A DNA stretch of 64,000 nucleotides, from the NCBI GenBank assembly GCA_050084515.1, contig CM114272.1, positions 3,286,001 through 3,350,000 on the forward strand, written 5' to 3'. The number at the start of each line of letters is the position of its first letter. Positions within the stretch are counted from its first letter, which is position 1. Made by a program: the position numbers and the translations under genes. Below the pieces are notes generated by a model. It was not told the DNA's origin. It did not search any database and saw nothing but the letters and a program-made list of their open reading frames with translations. Origin of the DNA: Blasia pusilla (taxonomy: Eukaryota > Marchantiophyta > Marchantiopsida > Blasiales). Positions 43,454 to 56,208 of this stretch are shown one piece after another.

Positions 43454-46215
43454 TCACATGGCAAAAGACGACACCTTGCGGATGTAATCATTGATCACTC
43501 GTAAATCACCGTTATCCAATTCATATATCCTAGATGTAAGACTTGGCTTCATGGACAAGCTCACATTTGAAATCACCATTTCAATGTCAATATATTGGCC
43601 ATCACATGCATCATATGTGAACAAGGTGTTGCTCTTACCTGTGCGTCGATACCAATTGCACAATATTTGACAAACATTGCCTGTCTGTCCATCTTTTGGG
43701 ACACGTTGGTCCAAAAGATCAATCGAAGATCTACATCTATCCCATTGACTACGGTATTTTTGTTTGATGAATAGAATGCGACCTAACCAAAACTCTTTTG
43801 TAGGGACTATTATGTTCTCATCCAAGTCTTTTTGTTTTCTCTTCTTTGACTTACTTGATCTAGTAGAAGGTCCAAATTGTGTAGTAGACTCAAAAAAAAT
43901 AGCTACATCACTTCCAATGTCAACATAACAAGTTGGGCAATCTAGATTACTTGGTTCTTTTACCTTACTTGTAGTGTAGTATGTTTTCTGTGACATCCGT
44001 GTTAGCCTATCTTTAGAAATGAAAGGATTGTAGGCCCAATCACTCGCCAAAGTGGACTTGTAGTATATTCTGCCCTCAAATGTCATAGTAGGCACAACTT
44101 GACAAGGAACTCCATCTGTGTACTCCAACAAATTTGAACTAAAAACATGTCTTACCTCATATCCCAATATTTCTGTCTCTATGGATGGATTGTTATTTGC
44201 ATCCTCAGCCAAGTCCTCACCAATCACTCTAGACTCAACAAAGGTTGGTACATCACTTTCCCAAGCATCAAGATTTTTGAAATCCCTCTGCATTGGGTCA
44301 TCAATTTCTGTTTCATCAACACTAGACTCCTCGGGTGGGCAAGGGCCTACTTTTGGTCTATGTTCAACGAAATCCTCAAAGTCATCACATGCAACTGCCT
44401 CATTTATAACAGCTGAATCAAGCCACGTCTAAGCCTCTACATCTTGTGGATGCAACCACCATCGCCTTCTGACCTGTAGGCAAAGAGGACTTAGGAGACA
44501 TACTCAACCTGCTCAATATTGATTTTGCTTCATCCAAACCCTCTTTAAGGGCATGAACTACTAGCTCATTAGTGTGAATTAATGAATAGTCAAACAAGCT
44601 AGGAGCATCTTCTCCTATACTTAACGGATGGAGAGTTCCCCACACGTGATCTTGCTTTGGGTGAGACCGGCCAATCTTTAATCCTCCTAGTCGAAATTCC
44701 AAGCAAGCCAGTCTATTCAATCCCAATTCTCTATCCAACAAAGATCCAAAATCATAGTTCCGTTCATGGCCACTCATTCCACCTACCTTGTTGAAGAAGA
44801 TCTCACAACAATCAGATCCTAGGAGGTGAAATGGAACTTGCAAGTATAGATACTTGTCACGGAAAGCACACATTAGTAATATAATAAAATGGCAAGACAT
44901 GTTGATATCATGGAAAGCTTGCATTGATATCATGTTCTTCTTTGTCACAGATCCTACACTCCCTGTCATAGAATGATCACCATGTCTCAGCCAAAGTCTC
45001 CAGAGTCGAAAGAACCACGACACTTTAGATGCCAAAACTACATGGCTCCTCAAGTCATGCTTACGTTAGAAGAAAATAACAATGTAATTACCACAAACCT
45101 CCAAGTATAGTTGGGTCCTTAGGCTTCTATCATGGCGAACATCCATTCTCTCAAACATATCTTGCAAACAAGCTTGCTCTCTCTTTGAAGCAATTCGTTG
45201 AGGCCCAGCCCAATTTTGCCTATCAGTCCTATTCACATCATCCCACTTCAAGCCATGCTCATGAATTTTGTAGTGGTTATAGACATTTGTCACATATGAC
45301 AGAGATGCATGTTGATTTCCAAGGACACAACTAGTTGAGCATCTATCGAATGGATTAATTGCTTTCTTCCAATTGTGAGGTGCATCTTCGTCTCCAAAGC
45401 CATACAGATCACCATTAGGAAGAATGGAGACAGAATATTGCCATCCTTCCCACCCCACACTATACCTAGGTGCAGTAGAGTTAACACCCCTAAAATCTTC
45501 CATCATTAGTTTTTTACGACGAGCATCCTCGTCACTGGCATGTCTTAATAACGACCCGACATCAAGCCGACAATACTCATCCCACATTGCTTTCAGCTGC
45601 ATGCACTGTTGTCTCACCCACTCTGCAATGAACTTATTATACGTGGCAGTAACACAGATGGCCAATTTAGGCATAGATTCATGAAGAGGATTTACAATGA
45701 CAACTCTTGCATACATGCCTTTACAATAACCCTGGAAAGTACTTACAATCTTGTAGTAGCCCTCATCACCCTCCCCGAGTACGTGATGGGCCTCTTCCGC
45801 CGAAGTGAGATCCCCGAGTGGGAAGCTAGCCCCAACAACATAAGAATTCAGAAATAAGATACTCACAGATTTTACAAAAGACTTTCCAATTTGAACTTGG
45901 GAGCTATCTTTTGTTTCCAAATACCTTGGTGGATTGATTCCATCATTCACATCAATCACTGCATTTGTTCTTCGATGTTGACGCTTGACTCGTCTAAAGT
46001 CAAGGAACTTATGTGGTCTCCAAATGTCTCTCTAAGACTACTTTACAACTATTTGTATGGGACATCTTGAGACATGCCTATGAAAGTCCCTACCAATGTG
46101 GACTTTCCTCTTTCTTGGAGTTCTGACCCCGCATCGATATATTGAAGGCTTTGACATACATTTTATTATCGCTTGATCTCACAATGGTCCCTTACGTAGG
46201 GCTCATAAATTGGAT
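43454..46215 (-). pseudogene. Unclassified repeat protein X, copy 2 (long)
   Basis: Three long minus-strand frames form one protein of about 830 residues. 46031-45066 (open upstream of its first possible start) begins DIWRPHKFLDFRRVKRQHRR. After one stop at 45066-45068 the same phase continues to 44418. A frame shift near 44430 leads into 44428-43454. Motifs seen are GWEGWQYSVSILPNGDLYGF, ISMQAFHDINMSCHFIILLM, PFHLLGSDCCEIFFNKVGGM, a basic patch SSKSKKRKQK that could be a nuclear signal, and a C-terminal part with LGRILFIKQKYRSQWDR. LGSD-x-CE-x-FF after a D-x-N segment recalls RNase H-like transposases, but I cannot assign a superfamily. Diverged N-terminal similarity to X copy 1 extends to about 46215. 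One stop and one shift only, so decay is recent. Confidence 0.55.
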
Positions 46216-46851
46216 CCTACTCAGAGCCATACATCAGGGTTAGAGATTGGGGAAATGCTTTATGGGATGACAAGTGCTTAGATTCGCCTCACAGATGGTG
46301 GTCACATGAACAAAAAAATCATGTTGGTCACATAGCATCGGAGTTGATAGCACGGCCTAAGAATCTTCCTTTTAGCATAGCCACAAAAATCTATGCCCTA
46401 GGAATGATTGTGAAAAATTTGAACTATGTGACGTATAACCTTGCTATAGGGGATGCCCATGCAATTGTAAGATGGACTTATTCAGAAAGGATTTTAAAGT
46501 GGGCATTAGCTCCGAACCCCTCTAATCGCAAAAGCTTAGAATATCGTATTGCTTATATCAGAGCAAATGCAAAAATATAAGGTGTAGACAATATAGACTC
46601 GGGATGGAGACTGGTAACATATGCTCGTTGAGTGTATGATGATGGGATTTTTGTATCCACGAAAGTATGATAGTAAACTCATTTGTGGATTGTATTTTTT
46701 TCATGAGAAATGGAAGACTTGATTGAAAAAGGTGGATGTGTGACTCTGAATTTTTATAAATGATCACGAATACATGATCCATAGATATATTTTGTGTCAT
46801 CATGTCACTATTATTGAAATCTTTTTGTAATGACCTTTTCCTTTTCGAATT

Positions 46852-47560
46852 TTGATAAAAGACAAGATGGAGTTTGGGCCTCATAAAGACGGTAATCCTC
46901 ACAACGTAGAGGGTGACAAAAGAGGGGGAAAACCCCACGATACACGGAGACAACCAACGCGCACAAAGGTGAACAAGAGGACGATCTCACTTTTTATCAC
47001 TGAAGATGAATTGAAGGCGCACTTGGATATCGCCATTGACCTAGAAATTCTTAATGCAGAGTTCAAGAAGTTGCTACTCAAGTGGCCAAAGCGTGCGATT
47101 GGCGAATTTGCAAGAAAAGTGCAAGAAGATGAATGGAAGAAGCATTGGGCCTTGTTCAATAGCCTTCCATATTATGAGGACCTCCAAACAAAGAAGAGGA
47201 ATTTATTGAGCAAGGTATTTGTCAAGCTCAAAATTGTGGAGTTGATGAAGGACATGGAGGTACATTATGGCAATATGGAGGATGGGCCTTTGAAAAGAGA
47301 TAAGAGACCTAGAGCACACAATGCTATACCCCCACCGCCAAGAGTGGGAACTTCGCCAAACTTTGGAAGTATGGGCCCATACCCATGCCATCAACATTAG
47401 CCATCATCTTCTCTGGCAGATGAAGGAGAGCAAGCAAGGGTTCAACCACGAAGAGCGTCATCACACCAATACCAACAAGATGGATTGTCAAGAAGCCTTA
47501 AAGGCATACTATCTCCTTTGGATGGACACAAAACAAATCGGCCAACCAAAGAGGAGATAC
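46852..47560 (+). CDS. Unidentified ORF, possibly element-derived
   Basis: The 182-codon frame (46852-47400; the first ATG in the frame is at 46867) encodes a strongly charged, lysine-rich protein: TKVNKRTISLFITEDELKAH, LDIAIDLEILNAEFKKLLLK, WPKRAIGEFARKVQEDEWKK and RNLLSKVFVKLKIVELMKDM, then a proline stretch IPPPPRVG. In another phase 47400-47560 continues with similar composition (QDGLSRSLKGILSPLDGHKT, RPTKEEIRDRSEDE), so one frameshift may have shortened it. No domain recognised. It could be the N-terminal protein of a transposon. The neighbourhood to 49.1 kb holds broken open stretches on the plus strand. Confidence 0.35.
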
Positions 47561-50221
47561 GCGATAGAAGTGAAGATGAAGGGTGAGTTTAGTTGGGGAA
47601 GGAGATTTTTGAGGATAGAATATATGTTTTGAATGACCTCAATGTAGGTCGTAATATGAGCTTTGATGGGTATGTGGAGAGAGTTCTGATTTCCTTGTAC
47701 ATAGCGTCGTTGCTCCCAGAACCTTTCGTGGGGAGAGTGCTCCGAATAATAGCGAGGTTATGTCTTATCTTTCACACTTTGAGAGTTTAATAACAAATTC
47801 CCAACACACTTTTGATTTAGAAGCATGATTTCATATTTTGAAGGGGAAGCACCAACAATTGTGAGGAGAGCAGGAGAGACTAAATGCTAGAGATCTTTTT
47901 AGAAGACAAAGAGCTATAATGGTTGAGCATACGGAGCAATGGAGGAGGGCATATGAATCCATCATGGTAAGACAAAAGCAAGAAATGGATGAACTATTGT
48001 GATGGAGAGCAAGGTGCAACGTGGGAGAAGTCACCCCCAAGACAAGTCTGCATGAGGGTCGTCTTGTGAAGGAGGTTGATATAGTCTTATTTCAACCTAT
48101 CGAGCGGTTATGGCCTCTTGCTCTACGCGCAACATGGGACAATATTGTGGATGGAAAGGCTGCCCACTATGCTTCTTTGATGTTGGCCCCAACATCTCTG
48201 AATCCAAGCAGACAAGAGCAAGATCTACTTGATTGGATGAGGGAAATCGTTGTAGCTGAATGAGGGGCTTCGCGCCAAACACCTGACCCAAACGCATGAT
48301 TTGCCTCTATCCCATTGCGGCACAAGCTTGCCTTGTGACAAGAACATATAAAGCTTGTTATTTTGCATCCATACTATCTTTAAAAGGCCATGTTACTATC
48401 TCACATGTGTCTAACTTGTAGATAATCTTGGTTAGGAAGACTGCATTACCTTTTTGGCATATCTTTCGGCGCTTTTGATAGTAATGCACTATCTACGTAT
48501 CGCAAGAAAATACAAGAGCAAGATAATTTTACTTTCAGTTTGGGACATCGTAGCCCCCAATCCAATTACAACCCCGAAGTGAACATAGATGGGATGGTTC
48601 ATGGAGAAATCCCATGTCAAAAAAGGATCGGGCTATGGGAGCATGGTTGATCCGCTTCATTGACATGTATGATCAAAGAGAGCTTATTCATGAAACACCT
48701 TAGATCTCCAAAACCGAGAGGCAAAAAACTTCTTCCTTGATCAGGGGTTGAATCCACAACAAGTTCAAGATGCCCTCAACACAACTCGATAACTTGTCCT
48801 AAACCATCATCAAAGTCCATTGGTGAATGACCTTGTCTTGAGGAGATTCGAATTGATCTTGCCACCATTCTTATGGTAAGATATTCCTCAAAGGATGGAA
48901 GGGGGACATCAACAAAGATACCATTACCCTTGTCAAATGCAAGAGGAACTCTTTGGATTCTTCGAGAGAGATTGGGAGATGTTTCCAACATAGCCAACAC
49001 AAGATGCAAATGATGGTGAAGCAGATATTGTGTTGGAGAGGACTATTCCTCGTGGAGCATGACTGGAGCTAGGGGAAGACAATGACGAGCTGACGAGACA
49101 TCTCAACGAATATTACATATATCTGATGATGAATCAAATTAGATAGATTGAGTTTATATTATATCTTTGTAATATACATAAATATGAGGTTCCTCTCAAT
49201 CTAGAGGTTTTGTGGGATATCACCCAATTTTTTGTAAGAAAATATAAAAAATAAATCTTGAAAGTGGTTTATTTGTATAATATTATGGACAAATATTGTA
49301 CCCTTGAGGAAAGTTGAATGCATGTTTCTACAAGAAGTTATGTGGATGGTGATTGGGAGTTGGAAGATTAAAAGTTCAATTGTTTTCTGAAAAGAATTTT
49401 CAACTTCATCCTTTGCTGATTACTACTATTATGGGTATTGGGTAACTTAGGAGACTTATGAATGTGAGCCAATTATGAAATTTGTCCATGAAATGAGTTC
49501 ATGAAATGTATGAAAGTTTTTTTTTAGGGATATCCTTGGGTAAGATGGAAAGTACGATAATGGAAAGGTTTATTTGATAAAAAAAATTATTATTGTATTT
49601 ATTATATTAAAAATAAATTTCATTTTTAAAATTTTTAAAATTTTTTCTTTGGTAAAGAGATATGATTTATTATTTTAGAATATAATTATAATCCAAAAAG
49701 TCTGTTTTTTAAATTTCCCCCATGGATCTAGATTAAACTTAAAAGTAGAAGGAGGGGAATTTGTTAATCATTGAAATATAAAAAATAATTTTTAAAATTA
49801 TAAATTGAAAATTTTAAGAAATTTATTTCATATTCTGGGAATATATACTATAACAAAAGACCTTAGACAATAAGATAAAATAGTGGTATAATAAGAAAAA
49901 ATAACAGCATTGTTAAAATTTGTATTTTCATTAAATAAATGAATTTCAAAGACATACAAAAATTTTATTCATTACTTATTATTTAGTAGTTTTATTAATT
50001 TATATTATAATTGATGATCCCAAGTGTACCATAAGAGTAGTAGGATAATTAGAAGAAATGTAATTTTTTAGAAAGTCATCTCTAAATTAATATTAGGAAG
50101 GGAAAATTAATTTTAATGGACAAGGAGTAGATGTTGTTCAAATTTTGTGGAAGGGAGGAATTATTTAATGGAGTAGGCTATCATATGAATTTTAAATCAG
50201 GAATGGAATTTATTTTGAAGA
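47561..50221. other. Broken open stretches, then very AT-rich DNA
   Basis: 47561-49140 contains short plus-strand open pieces without motifs. 49150-50220 is more than 70% A+T and holds no gene I can support. Confidence 0.5.
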
Positions 50222-50660
50222 GTGCAAAGTTTCAAGAGATTTGGAGTTAAGACCAATAGTTCAAAAATTGTTAAACCATTTTTGGACCCGTACCATTAAT
50301 CCTTTTGTGAAAAAAGGGTCTTTATATTTTCCACCATGTATCTCGTCTTGAGCTGAAATTTTGTACACTTGATCTCTATGGTGTATGTAGTTCTTGTGCA
50401 AAGTTTCAAGCAAAATTAAGTTGTAACCAAGAGCATAAAATGTTTTAAGTCAATTCTGGACCCGCGACATTAAACCTTCTATGCAAAAAGGGTATTTCCA
50501 TTCTCCATCTTGTGTAAGGATCTTATCTTGAGCTGAAATTCGGTAAACTTCATCTCTATGGTATATTTAGTTCTTGTGTAAAGTTTCAAGAAAAATAGAG
50601 TTGTGGCCAAGATCTAAAAAATATTTGAAGTCAATTTTGGATCCGCACCATTGTATCTTT
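50222..50660. repeat. 180-bp tandem repeat, about 2.5 copies
   Basis: TTGAGCTGAAATTTTGTACA recurs as TTGAGCTGAAATTCGGTAAA 180 bp later (50349 and 50529). AAAGTTTCAAG occurs near 50226, 50402 and 50580, and TTTTGGACCCG-like boxes near 50280, 50455 and 50635. About 80% alike. Confidence 0.85.
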
Positions 50661-51339
50661 TTTCCACAAAACGATACTTTTAAATTTGATTATCAATGTA
50701 AAGCATTGCTTTATTATCTAGAATGTTACAAAAAAGAATGTCTACAAAATGATATTTTAACAGTACTCTTTACAAAACAAGTTTGCCACAACTATTTACT
50801 AATCTGTTTCACTCAAGTCTCCAATCACTCTTATAGGTCTATGGACCCATAGGCGGTAATTTGACGGCTCAAGAGTTCTAAGTCGGATGGATAGACGAAG
50901 ATTACTAATTGCAATGGTTTCATCATCCGAGGAAAAGTATGAATTATCCATGCCATTATTGATAGGTTGAGAATTTGGAACAATAGGTATGAGAACCTTA
51001 TTATCACTAGGCTCATCTATTGAGTCTAATCTTTCAACATTCATAAATTGGAGGAGAATTCCTTCGTGGCTCACTGGACTCGAGGGAATAATTATGAATT
51101 CCTACTGTTACGACAATCTAAGGGTTGTTGTAGGTTGTGTTAGCAAAAGTGTTGGGTAGATTTTCTTAGATTAAAGTCCTTCGTTGTTGCTCTTCCTCGT
51201 GCTCTTGAATCCAATTTTCCATTACATAGTCAACTTCATCTTTTCCATAAGGGCTAAACTGCGGACAATACAGAGGCCCCTAGGAGTCAAAGTTTTAGTG
51301 TCCTTGTTATGAATATCCTACCTCCCTTTAGTGCTATGT

Positions 51340-52860
51340 ATTCCACATAGCACATCCACATCCTCTAGGTTCTCATCTTGCAAGTCAAAGTTATCTTAAA
51401 GTTTCAGATATTTCTTGAAATCTCTGACGCACTCAACATTTGAAGTGAAAATGTATCATATTAAATGTAACTTATTGTGGATAAATGCCCACCGCCTAGA
51501 AATAACGTCAATTTCCATAGCTTTGGACATTGTAAAAAAAATTATGACGTCTTCCATCCACACTAGATCATGGAGTTATAGGAAAAGAACGCGTCTCTTC
51601 CATTATCTCAAATATATGGCAATAAATATGCCTCATCATTGGTTTATGACCATTACACTCTCCAAAAAAAAAAAGTTTGCAAATTAAGCCCTAACAAAAA
51701 ATTCTTCATCTTCTATCCAAAAATCGTAATTGGCTACAATAGTCTCAATCTCTCGTGCCTTCTCGCTTTGTCTCGCATCTCTCTTATTGAAATACTCCTT
51801 AAAATTTTTTGTAGTAACCATGGCATGGAATGCCTCACGCAATATTAAAACACATCCCAACATGATAAAGTTTGTTGCAAAGGGTGTGTTTGCAGGAAGC
51901 AACAATCGTCTCTTCACTAGATTGGTTTCCATGAATTTGGCCATCATCCAAGTTCTAGTCTTCACAAATATTACCATCTCACAAGCTTATGCAAAAATCT
52001 TGTCCACGCAAGGCCATTTACATTATCCCATTCTTTGCATACTTAATCAATAGACATCCACTCTAAAGAATATGAGAAAAATTTGCTTTGATAAATTTCC
52101 CTGCTGCTCACTAATTGCTTGCATTGTCTATCATAAGTTGCAAGACATTCTTTGGACCGACGTGCATGATAGTCCTCTCTATATGACCTCCCAACCATTG
52201 AGCCATTTGGGATTTTTCCTTGGTGTGTACCGACTCAATCATGACCTCACCTTGTGAACACGAGACCATGATGTTCACTAAAGACTCACTCATCATATTG
52301 GTCTAAGAATTTGTGATGATCGTGGCCCCCAAATGTAAATTATTTAACATGCCATCCACATTTTCCTTCATCTTCTTGATATATCTCTGAAGTAGAGCGG
52401 TGCACAATAAATTGTAACTAGAACCTGAGTAACCCTTCATCTTTGTTGTTGCCAACATTGCTTGCTTGAAAGCATCCTATCATACTACGTTAAATGGTAT
52501 TCCACATTCATAGAAACACTTCGCCCACATGACATCTGCAACTTCTATTCCTTGGATTTTGAAAGAATCCCTTAGATCAGCTTGTTTCTTTACCGTGCTA
52601 CTAGTCCCTCAACTCGACTCTACAACTCTTCTACATTCATCGAGACTATCACATAGTGTCATGTCCGCAACCCTATCAATATTTGACACAACATAAATAT
52701 TATTTCCTTTCTGTTGCAAACCTATTTGTAATCGCATCGTTTCCTCCACTTCACTCGAGGGGTCTTGCTTCCCTTCTTTGTTCATTTTCCACAAGCATCC
52801 TATTTCGGAGATCCCCCTACACACTAGGAGGGACCTTCAGACATAATTTGGCTCTTCTTT
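51340..52860 (-). pseudogene. hAT transposase (DUF659-type), decayed
   Basis: Minus-strand pieces occur in the right order. About 52500-52300: KQAMLATTKMKGYSGSSYNL, the segment before the catalytic core. 52296-52111: LVNIMVSCSQGEVMIESVHT, then HIERTIMHVGPKNVLQLMID and NASN, the hAT block with the D-x-x-x-N active region. 51977-51684: LPANTPFATNFIMLGCVLIL, then EAFHAMVTTKNFKEYFNKRD and NYDFW, the typical RF...LM.D.LL..K.AL. ..W segment. About 51520-51340: SRRWAFIHNKLHL and SNVECVRDFKKYL with DLQDENLEDVD, a worn dimerisation domain. Many stops and shifts, so it is inactive. It is of a different lineage from the hAT fragment at 2-412. Confidence 0.7.
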
Positions 52861-53769
52861 AGAATGCTCCACCATCCGCATGCTATGATAGGTTTCATAG
52901 AATAGGAACAGTACTTATACTACCATTTGCTTGTTGTTCCAACTTCCATCTGTACTTCTTCCCAATGTTCCTTCATGATCTGTTGGAATTCTCTGGCTTG
53001 TGTCATGATTAGAGGCAGATACTAACCCTACCCAACAATATTTGGATAATTCACAATAATTTTATAATATCCATAGTAGGATATATCGACCAGTAAAATG
53101 TATGCAAATTACGCCAAATATCCTTCGTGAATGCTCCAATAACAAACTTGGAACACTCACTATAAACAAGAAAGACCAATATGCTAGCCTAGATAACCGA
53201 GATACCTTCAATTATCAAGGTTATCGAATGGCAAAACATATTCTCACTTACCAAGTTTAGTTATGGATGAAGAAAAAAATTTCCACAAAAGAATAGAGAG
53301 AGGGAGACATGAAGGGAGGAATGAGATTGTGAGGATATACAAAAAATGAGCAATTTATATAGGGGAAGATGGAAGGAAGAGAATGAACCCTTCATTTTTT
53401 TCCTCATCTACCCCCACTTAGAATTTATTCCTAAACGATTTCTACCAATCACCATTTAGCAGATCTTATTTTGGTCTCCTCTCCCATTGCTTTTTCACCT
53501 ACCCTAACTTCTTTACATTTTTTATTTGCAACCAACCTATTTTCCAATATAATCACCATATTCAATTATGTTTTAACATTCTTCTTTCCTATCTCCAACA
53601 ATACTATCCTCACTTTTTTAACTACACCCATTTGTAACTAACCTATTCTCTAATACAACTACCCAATTTAATCTTTTACTTTTCCTCCAGCCCCTCAAGC
53701 CATCAAGCACACAACCCCGTATACAAACTGGGTTTAAGCTTAAACAAGGACGGCACTTAAGCTGCACCC
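52861..53769. other. AT-rich gene-free stretch
   Basis: No supported gene or repeat. Confidence 0.5.
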
Positions 53770-53975
53770 AAGCCTACAAAGCCTCGGTTCACGCCACATT
53801 TTTTCGAGCCTATCCCGAGCCTTAACTCGCATGCTCCGATCGTAGGTCTGCAACCCACCAAATTGTTTCAAACCTACTCCCACTCACAACCCGCATGTTT
53901 TGATCCTAAGCCTACAAACCTTCGTTCCGAACCTAGTCCTGCACACAACATGCATGGTCCACACTTAAGCGTGCA
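53770..53975. repeat. Degenerate tandem repeat, about 75-80 bp
   Basis: AAGCCTACAAAGCCTCGGTT, then CACGCC..., CGAGCCTAT.CCGAGCC and AACTCGCATGCTCCGATCGT recur in altered form about three times (CATGTTTTGATCCTAAGCC, CATGCATGGTCCACACTTAA). Confidence 0.6.
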
Positions 53976-56190
53976 AGTTGCTCTTCTGGCCCGCGCTAGG
54001 CCTGCTATCAACCCGCAATAGGACCTCATATCCTCAGTCCATCCTCAATCCACACCAAGCCCGCAAGCCCACACGAGGCCCGCGCTTAGCTCGTTGTGTC
54101 GTGCGCCTACTCTCCTTGAACGTTAATCTTTGTTGTTGTGGAAGCGTGCATACAATAGGACACGTTCTCAATGTTGATATGCATCCAAACACGCACTCAC
54201 GTTAGTCGGGTCTAGATCGATCAGCGGTTCTTACTTGCTGAGTTCTCGACTCCGCCTCTCATCAAGCTCAACCTTCCTAGTTTAACGATTTACAATACAA
54301 GCAAGTCTCGAAAGACTTGGGACAGACTTTCTGGTCGGTTCATGAACCTCAAACGACATTTTGTGCTTGGCGATTCCAACTATCCAATGGAAATCCAATG
54401 ATTCCCTAACCACGACTCACGGAAAATGAATTGCAGGTTGGAATCCAAGTGTGGCTTACGAAATCCACTCCCTTGGATCAGGTTTGAGTTTCGAATTCCA
54501 ACGCCAAACTCCCTATTCCATCCCGTGCCCTTGAGACGTCGTTTGGTGCTCAAAGTGGGGTTCGTGTTCCAAGACTCCTTGGAGAGACTCCCCTTACTAG
54601 TACTTCTTGGGATCCCCACCCTCCCCCTAACTTTAGGGAAAGACAGTTGGGCCCCTCAGATTGGTCCTCAACCCAATTGCTCTCACAGTCGTTTTTGGCC
54701 AATATCACAGTCTGTACTTATGAATTTGCTAAGATCTTTGGTGTGTTGGAAGCATCTCAGAATAAGATTTCCAACACGTTTTTATTTTTCCCGAGCGCAT
54801 CTTGGGGTTAAACGTTATGCTCCAAAACACAATCAAAATCCCCAAACGCTAGTAGTGTTCTAAAACTGGTTCTCACCTCTTTGGCAACCAACCTTCCAAG
54901 ACTCAACTCATCTCAAGTCTTGGTTTGCGTTTGGTCTAGGTTTCCTCGTCGCGACCACAAACGCATGAAACACAAAATTCTGTTTCGTATTTCGTCTCTT
55001 GGACTTTTCTAAGAGACCTTTCCAAAAGCCTCTCCAAAGCGCGATCATCGTAGCGTGAGTCCACTGGAGTTATGATGTTCCTATGACTTCTTTTTAACTT
55101 TGCCACAAATTTTGAGAGCTTATCTTTTGATGAGGTTTTTGAAAGTTGGCACTAAAGCAATCAGACGACCTTGTGATGTGGTTTTGGCGGTTGGGCCTCG
55201 TTCTTGGGGAGCCGGTTGACGAAATAATTGGTGTCACTTCATCTAGAGCGTCACGACTAATCATAGAAGGCCATGGGACCCAGCCCTATTAGGGCCACTC
55301 AATTCTTCCCCACTAGGAAGAAGTTTGGGGAGGCAAGACATTGTCAATCAGTCCACACGAGTGGGCTTTGTTGAATAATTAAGATTATTCATAAAAGATA
55401 AAAAATTTCATATCATCTGAAAAAGGAAAAAAATGTGTTTGGGACGTCCATATACCAATTACAGAGATGACACACCTACTTAGGTACCCATTTTCTTGGG
55501 CGGGGATTCGCCTTAACCAAAGCTCTCCGAGGCTCTGCACTCCGGAGTTGAATGGCCCTAATACTCCACCAAAATCCGCAACTTTCTGTCCAAAGGCAAG
55601 TCCCCTTGGAGTTTTTACGGGTCGTAGGATGCCTACTATTGACATCCAATGTTCATGATTTCATAGATCAAAGAATGGTCCTTGGTCCTTATGTGCCGTA
55701 AAAATCGTGGAGCGGAATCGGAAAGGATCATCCTTGGGTTCAGGAAGGACTCCAGCCGGTTCCAGCCTTATGATACCAACACACTCAACACTTACATGAC
55801 CGTTTCCCATGCACTTACCTTCATGCGGATGCAGTAAACCGAAAATGCCATCCTCAAGTCACGTTACCTTTGGTTTTGGACTCCATGGCCTCCTTCTAAC
55901 TATTCAAAGTAGAGAAGTTACGGGGCCGATTAATAGCCGTGGATCGAGACCAGCCCTCGATCTGAAGCATGGTAAGATTGAACTGGAGTGCCTGCGAAGA
56001 TAGTGCCGCTGTCTAACGCAGAAAGATAACGTGCAGACACTTCTTCCTTCCCCGGATTAGGTCCGCCTGCCTTTAGCCGATCGCGGTATACGCCGCTCAC
56101 CTCAGCGCCGACAACCAGCAGTTCTTTCCCCGCCGTCCAAATTTCAGATCACTTTCCATCCATGCAGCGCACTCCGTTCATAGAAAAGCT
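53976..56190. other. Gene-free stretch
   Basis: Open frames up to 145 codons (54426-54863) have no recognisable domain and conflict with frames on the other strand. Confidence 0.45.
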
Positions 56191-56193
56191 CAC

Positions 56194-56208
56194 AAAACCC
56201 TAAACCCT
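56194..56208 (+). promoter_or_regulatory. Telo-box upstream of the PrmA-like gene
   Basis: AAAACCCTAAACCCT, a double telo-box (AAACCCTA). In plants this element is found in promoters of translation and ribosomal genes. It lies 1.45 kb before the ATG, so a long 5' leader or upstream intron would be implied if it serves this gene. Confidence 0.45.

Noticed and set aside
46558-46953. 131-codon minus-strand open frame
   Set aside because: AT-rich, no domain, and it overlaps the start of the better plus-strand frame at 46852.
54426-54863. 145-codon open frame
   Set aside because: No domain, signal or splice context; a competing frame occurs on the opposite strand.
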